This document shows positions 58,400 to 64,000 of a stretch of DNA of 64,000 bases, one piece after another. The stretch is from the NCBI RefSeq assembly GCF_051622035.1, contig NC_135359.1, forward strand, positions 15,871,501 to 15,935,500, given 5' to 3'. Source of the stretch: Arctopsyche grandis (Eukaryota; Arthropoda; Insecta; Trichoptera; Hydropsychidae). Every line of letters begins with the position of its first letter. Positions within the stretch are counted from its first letter, which is position 1. Below the pieces are notes generated by a model. That model did not search any database. It was not told where the DNA came from and saw only the letters and a list, made by a program, of their open reading frames with translations. A program made the translations under genes and the position numbers.

Positions 58400-58727
58400 C
58401 AGTGGCGTCGCTAGGGGTGGTGTCACCTAAAAATATTTTTTATTATATTATTAATATTTGTTAATTGATATGACATACGAGAGAGAAGCACCAAAAGAGA
58501 AGCTATGTAAGTTCACACGTTGTTTCTGAATTGCGTCTCCGTCTGACTGGATCAGTTAACCTTCTTAACTTTATATATAACATAACAGATATAAACACAG
58601 AGAGCTGTATATATTCGCTCGAAGACCGTCACACAACGAATATGTCGAATTAGCGTTTTTCAATTTGAACAATTTTATGTCACCCGGTGCAGACCGCACT
58701 CCCCGCACGAGTCCAGCGATGCTACTG
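58400..58727. mobile_element. hAT MITE, 328 bp
   Basis: Left CAGTGGCGTCGCTAGGGG and right, other strand, CAGTAGCATCGCTGGACTCG. Flanks GATACATA and GATACTTA (7 of 8). Interior AT-rich, non-coding; GGTGTCACCTAA and TGTCACCCGGTGC are sub-terminal partners. Confidence 0.85.
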
Positions 58728-59399
58728 GATACTTAAGAATGGTATTTCCCTGATTTGCGAGGCTTGTAAATCTCACTTACATAATTTTGATGAACAATAT
58801 TTTTACGTTATCTTTTAGAAATATTCCAAATATGTTTCTGTGTAAAACCATATTTGTAAAAATAAGGTCAGAATGGGAAAACAATGCGTTACTTGATGCG
58901 AGAAAATAAAAGTTCTAAGGAAATAAAAATAATAGAAAAATTGCTTACCTTCTTTTGATTTTGGGCTATCTTCAGCAATAAATGAAGCTGTAAAGTTGTA
59001 GCAATAAATAAAAAAACTTTTTAATATTAGAGTTAGTTAACGTTGTTGTGTTTTGTTATCTAGGTATACTTTTTGATACGGTTTCATATTCAATTGGCAT
59101 TATAAAATCATTGTCTGTTCCTTAGTTTTTTTTCTATATATTTTATCTATCTAAGACTTGATGTTTCACATATACAGTATACATATGTATGTACATACAT
59201 ACAATATCGTTTTTGTTTTTTTTTATTACAAGGTTTTTATTAGTTTCACTTTCCCAATGGTATGGAAAAACTCTTCCAATCGCTTAGAAATTTTGTCATT
59301 TTGCGAGGTTTGGCCCCCAATAGAGATTTCAATTATAAATTTTTCAAGTGAAAAGTATTCTGAATTATACATTTGTATGTATGTTTATGTCATAATTTA

Positions 59400-59978
59400 C
59401 AGTCATTGAGCATCCATCATCTACTGCTGGATGAAGGCCTCTTCAGAACTCTTCCATTCGTCTTTGTTGTGCGTAACTGTCATCCATTTCACCTCACATA
59501 TTTTTTGAATTTCGTTCACCCATCTTTCTTTGGCCTTTTTTTTACCCTTTTACACTCTCTCGGGTATCATTCCAGCACTTTGGCACCCGCCCATTGCCAT
59601 TTCAATCTCTTTACTTTCTCCATTATAACAACTACCCATGTCACACTTCTTACCGTACATGTAGTCCGTTTTCTATGAGTGAATGATTTGCTACTGTTAC
59701 ATAACATATTATTCAATAGCTCAAAGTTGGCCTAAATTTTCCCACCGTGGACTTTGTGTAACATCTTGGCGTTCAATGCTCAAGTTTCGCATCCATACGT
59801 CACCACTGTCAAGACACATTGATTGAAGATCTTTTTCTTAAGGCAAAGTAAGATTTTTGATTGAAAAACGGTATTCTTTTGCCCAAATGCGCTCCATCCT
59901 AATTTCATACGTCTCTTTATTTCCTCTTCTTTACTACCAGACATGTCAATTGTTTTGTATGTATATGTACATAAATAC
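59400..59978 (-). pseudogene. RTE-type ORF2 remnant cut by a solo LTR
   Basis: Minus strand encodes IDMSGSKEEEIKRRMKLGWS, then AFGQKNTVFQSKILLCLKKK and IFNQCVLTVVTYGCET, ending in the CATCCAGCAGTAGATGATGG 3' block. Its upstream part is interrupted at 59979 by solo LTR copy C. This is the most coherent member of the SGSKEEE lineage here. Confidence 0.8.
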
Positions 59979-60346
59979 TGTTGGGTTAGGCTGGGTTCAG
60001 GATTCAAATGAAAGGCTAAAGTCACTTCACAGCATTTATTCAACGATCCCAGAGGTTCACACGGAACCACCACTGACTCTAGAATAATCTGATCTACCGT
60101 GTGTACCTCCTTGTAAAGGGGAAGTTGCACAGCACAGCTTCTCCGATCCATCAACGTGTCTATTGTCTAGGCACTACCCTGGCGAGTATACTGTTTATGC
60201 ACGCACTTGCCCAGGTTTGTGAGAACTCTAGCGTATCCTTTGTTTTGGGCACTTACTTGAGTCCCGTAGCCTAATCCGAGGACTCTATTGTTCACCCACG
60301 AATGCACTTAGACAGTGCATTTTCTCTCTCATGTTTCCACACTACA
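59979..60346 (-). mobile_element. Solo LTR (copy C), 368 bp
   Basis: Reverse-orientation relative of 53505-53873: on the minus strand it starts TGTAGTGTGGAAACATGAGA and ends CCCAGCCTAACCCAACA. Shares CACTGTCTAAGTGCATTCG. Flanks ATAC/ATTC agree at three of four positions. Inserted in an RTE remnant. Confidence 0.8.
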
Positions 60347-60479
60347 ATTCAATAAAATGAATTCACATTTTTCAAAAGCTGATTAAGACTTTTAAATTTA
60401 ATTTTAAAATAAAAAACGTTGCCTCGATAAATCATTTTTTTTATTTTAAATAATGCAAGGGAGTAATTTCGAGGAGTGT

Positions 60480-61120
60480 ATTATGTATGATTTCGAAAAT
60501 TGTTCAATTGATTGGTAACGCCGCTAAGTCGCATCGCTTTGATTGCGTTTGATTGCGCGCTCGCACACCTGTTAAGTAAAGCCAAGCAAATCAACTTTTT
60601 AATTTAAATTCGAGGAGTCGACAACAATCGCCGCGTTCGGCAATGATTCACTCGTATTTACACGGTTAAAAAAAAACGTGTAATCACACCCTTAGAGCGA
60701 CCGGTTAAATAAACCGACGCCCTTATCTGAGTCTGGCGGCGTCGCTCGACATTTCAATCGACATTAAAAATTCTATCGCTTCGGCGTGATGGCGTTTAAT
60801 TTGCTAATAGAGGGTTAGAGCGGCGTCTGCCGATAAGGCACTCTCTCTAACCCTCTTCGACCGATGCGGCCTTTCTCGACAAAATCCAATTCAATTATTT
60901 CGCACAATGGCCGCCGTCGACGCCCGGTTACTTAACCGCAAATGAGGCAAATATTTGCGGCCACCCGGTCACATTAAAATTGACAATCGCGGTCGATTTA
61001 CATCGTCAACGCGGCCCCGCGTTTTACAAGCCCCCGTCGTCATTCAAATCGCAAAACACTCCTACACTAATCAATCGTCAAGCTTTAAGAAATTGTGGGC
61101 CGTTCAATACTGTTGAATTG
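60480..61120. promoter_or_regulatory. GC-richer non-repetitive island
   Basis: About 600 bp of balanced composition without transposon hallmarks, with CACACCTGTTAAG (E-box), TTGATTGCGTTTGATTGCGC and a 12-bp inverted repeat AGAGGGTTAGAG at 60809-60820 and 60845-60856. Looks like an enhancer-type sequence, but nothing proves function. Confidence 0.35.
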
Positions 61121-61444
61121 CACACTGAAAAGCTACTATATACCTTTCGATATCTAATCGTAATTCAGAACTATCGAAATTGTACCGTTTCAATTTTACT
61201 GGAATTCCAATATAATTATAAATAATTATTGTTGAAGTTTGATCGCATTACACTAAAGCGGTACATTACCTATTACCATTATTATGTAAACTAAAAATTA
61301 TTGACTTGAGACAAATTTTCCATACATATGCACATACATATGTAGATATGGTCGTGGAAAGAGGTAGTTCAAAATAACAAAAATAAGAGAAGAATCCTGG
61401 TTAGATTCCTTCTGCAACGGGTTGTATTTTATACAACTGTATAT

Positions 61445-61855
61445 TCATCATTTTCTATTTTTTTTATTTATACCAGGAAGGCCTAACAGGTAGCCCCAAT
61501 GCGACTTCCTGGCCAGAAACATTGTACATTCGATACAAATATTATTAGGATTATACAAATACATATCAATTAATATCCACAGAGACATATATGGTCAAAT
61601 TTGTAAACTTGCAGCATTTTATACAATTCAGCGAAATTCGAGATTGCTGAAAACTTGAGATTTTGCGAGAACATGGGTAAGCTTGCCAATTTTTTGGAAC
61701 CGTTTCAATGGAAATCAGATAAATTGGCAAACTTTGATAGGAAACGATCGACCTGGAGTCACAGATCCGAGGTCTGGTTAGCAGAAACCAGTTGGATTTG
61801 AACCCGTGACCACTCTCTTCAAAGCATTATATACTAACCACTAGTATATTCTGCT
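61445..61855 (-). mobile_element. tRNA-derived SINE, near full length
   Basis: On the minus strand: an A-box-like TAGTGGTTAGTATAT at about 61848-61834, a canonical B-box GGTTCAAATCC at 61804-61794, an unrelated body, then the 3' part GGCCAGGAAGTCGCATTGGG and GGCCTTCCTGGTATAAATAA ending in an A-rich tail near 61450. Pol III SINE structure. A partial relative lies at 49375-49665. Confidence 0.8.
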
Positions 61856-61869
61856 ATTTGAGATGCTGA

Positions 61870-63420
61870 TTTATAAAAAATACAAATGGGAGGAAAATCT
61901 AGTTGTATTCTGACAGTATTGATTGTCTCCTGAGACAATGTGTCGCTGTTGAAATTGTTCGATAAATACTGGCATTTACCAAATATCAATTTTACTCATT
62001 GTTTGTTTACAGGAAATCATTAGAGAGTTGATTTATATGGCGTAGTTGATTTATATGGCGAATTATATTCCAATTGGTCAAAATATATTACAACGGAAAA
62101 TACAGTTTAATTATAAGTTGTTATCAGGTTAGATGGAAAGTTTAGGTTTCCATGAAAACGTCACTCGACTAAGAAATTTAGTTGGAAAATCACATTTTTC
62201 TAACACATTCTTAGAGCTATCGTTAGACGGTACTCATTACCTTTATTCGTAATACCTTGCAAATATTAACGCATTATCGAATTCTAAAGCATTCATTATA
62301 CTAAAACAAATTTATTAGTTGAATTGTATTCGCATATGAATTGCCTAAAACGCCAGTTGGAATATATGTATTACTGAACTGAAAATACACTTCGACTGTA
62401 ACGTATATGCATGTATATGTATGTACAATGTTAAGAATATGTACATACATATATATGCAGCCTTGAAAAATGATGGTCCAAATTTGATAATTAGAATAGG
62501 CTTGTAAAAATGAAATAAAATGAGTTTAAATAATATTTCGGATAAATCGCTCAATTAAATCAACATGATTCCAGTGTAAGAATTTTGTGAAAATCCATTT
62601 TGTAGAGAAAATAATTATCTACAGCCAAAATGCCAGTACATTGTTTGTAATTCTGAACAACACTGATTAAATTATACAAATATGTACATTGTGTACTATT
62701 TTGCTATCGTTGTCAACTTAAATATGAGATCGAATTTAAAACGTAGACTGGGAGGAAAGCTTGTTCGACCTTATAGTATTCGGCGTGGAAAGGGGATGCT
62801 GTAGAAAGGACACACAATGCCTCTGAGCACATTCATACGAACAGTGGATCGCCCGAGCGGTTGATCCGATCTGCGGAAGTATTGTGTCGGACCATTCATT
62901 TGCATTCGGCACTGAAGCGCCCCTGTGTTATTAAACCTCTTCAGCAGCCACCCTCAGACTTCTTCGCCATACACATATGCGATATTATACGCCGGCGGAC
63001 AAATCGACTTTGACAACCGTAATAACTCTCGCAATATCGAAAAAAATATGCTCACTCAGAAGAGTGGTGGTTTCACCCCTTTGAAGACACTTCGACTGCT
63101 GTCTATCGTGCTCAAAGTAGATACCCGATTCACGTGTATAAATATGATATACGATCAGTATATCAATTGAATGTAGAATTTGTTTTTATTCTTTAATTGG
63201 TAATAATTGCATCATATAATGTATTGCGCTGAAATTTCAATCTCTTAGAATGTGTGAATATGTTTGTACATACATATATACATACATATTTTTATTTTAA
63301 CATATTAATATAACATGTGTACATATGTGGATATGCATGCACGAGTAGAGAAGGAAGCATAGGAAGGTTTGTAGGAGGGATTTCGTAATTCCGATTTGTA
63401 TTTATTCGTACAATAAAAGA
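61870..63420. other. Intergenic DNA, no gene supported
   Basis: Mostly AT-rich. 62740-63000 is GC-richer (GATCGCCCGAGCGGTTGATCC); the 81-codon frame at 62925-63170 shows no domain. Possibly an LTR or 5' leader fragment, but I found no ends. Confidence 0.35.
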
Positions 63421-63429
63421 AGTTGTGTC

Positions 63430-63668
63430 CCTTTATGGTTGCACAAAGCTTTCGAGCGTCAGTCGGCGTGCTCTCGTTCCGTTTCTTTTTCCCCGCATTT
63501 CACACAGATTTCGTCGCGTTCAAAGCTTTTATCGAAGATTTTGTTTAAAAAATACTTTGAGGAATTAGATTCGTACATTTCAATCTGCATTGACTCACGT
63601 GTAAGCTCACGCGGGAGCTTCTACAGGATGAGATACAAAGTCTGCCTCTAAAATGTATCGACTCAATG
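63430..63668 (+). promoter_or_regulatory. Possible transcription start and short first coding exon of a downstream gene
   Basis: 63455-63520 reads like a GC-richer insect promoter with a GCGTCAGTCGG initiator-like site. About 190 bp later ATGTATCGACTCAATG (63653-63668) is followed by GTAGGTAC, a good splice donor. It would encode MYRLN plus one base. The rest of such a gene would lie beyond the window. Confidence 0.25.
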
Positions 63669-64000
63669 GTAGGTACATATGTATATTGAATTTTCGATAA
63701 AGAAATGTGGAATGTTTTGTTCAATTTTGATACGGGAGTTTTGTAACATTTTAATCAGCGAGGTTATAAAATTCGTCTACGATTATGACACAAATGTTTT
63801 TATTATTCGATACAATTATTATTTATACAATTATAGTATTATTCAATACAATTAAAGCTTGATTTTAACTTTGACATCTTTCCTATTCATCAAAATCTAT
63901 TTTTTCTCCGAGAACTGTTTTAATTTTAAATAATGTCGGTAGCTCCTTATACTCATTGTGGCAGTTTTTTTTTATCCTAATTATTGATATATTGAATTCA

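Noticed and set aside
61794-61848. Genuine tRNA gene
   Set aside because: A- and B-box-like sequences are present, but acceptor-stem pairing is not apparent and the sequence continues into a SINE body with a related copy elsewhere.

Overview
The window is nuclear DNA of an insect. It is AT-rich, with spliced genes, GT-AG introns, no operons, and several layers of nested transposable elements. Four of its five genes are closest to insect or animal orthologues: a Beat-type immunoglobulin protein, Hippo kinase, Cyclin B3 and PEX1. The fifth is a PABIR/FAM122-type regulator of PP2A. The order of insect cannot be fixed from this sequence alone.

Layout. 1-9.1 kb: the last four exons of a beaten-path-like gene (+), with introns holding foldback elements, a Jockey-type tail and an RTE-type remnant; a nested pair of hAT elements lies upstream of the first visible exon. 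9.1-18.2 kb: AT-rich intergenic DNA with short DNA transposons and MITEs, including piggyBac-like, Harbinger-like and hAT-like pieces and a 132-bp foldback. 18.2-23.4 kb: complete hippo (-), nine coding exons, 577 aa, opening with a 14-nt micro-exon. 23.4-26.9 kb: a divergent intergenic interval almost filled by three or four transposons. 26.9-33.1 kb: complete PABIR/FAM122-type gene (+), three coding exons, 287 aa; its 5.2-kb second intron contains a hAT element that itself carries a Harbinger element and a TA-flanked MITE. 34.8-36.8 kb: complete Cyclin B3 (-), seven coding exons, 517 aa, convergent with the PABIR gene. 37.7-39.5 kb: cluster of foldback and hAT MITEs. 39.9-42.65 kb: an LTR element with two equal-length 763-bp LTRs but no recognisable gag-pol. 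43.2-48.2 kb: complete Pex1 (+), thirteen coding exons, 975 aa. 48.2-64 kb: no protein gene that I can support. It holds RTE, SINE, hAT and LTR remnants plus several GC-richer islands that could be regulatory DNA of a gene outside the window.

How the genes relate. Hippo, PABIR and Cyclin B3 lie side by side. Hippo is the core growth-control kinase and is opposed by PP2A complexes. PABIR proteins inhibit PP2A-B55. Cyclin B3-CDK1 drives mitosis, whose reversal depends on PP2A-B55. The adjacency may be chance. Pex1 (peroxisomal AAA ATPase) and the Beat-like adhesion protein are functionally unrelated to them.

The most informative new material is in the repeats. One foldback family (three copies) and a second 132-bp foldback family (two copies) both have perfect or near-perfect 9-bp target-site duplications. 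Many hAT MITEs have exact 8-bp duplications. The LTR element near Pex1 looks recently inserted. All exon boundaries were read by eye from splice consensus and reading-frame continuity, without transcript data.
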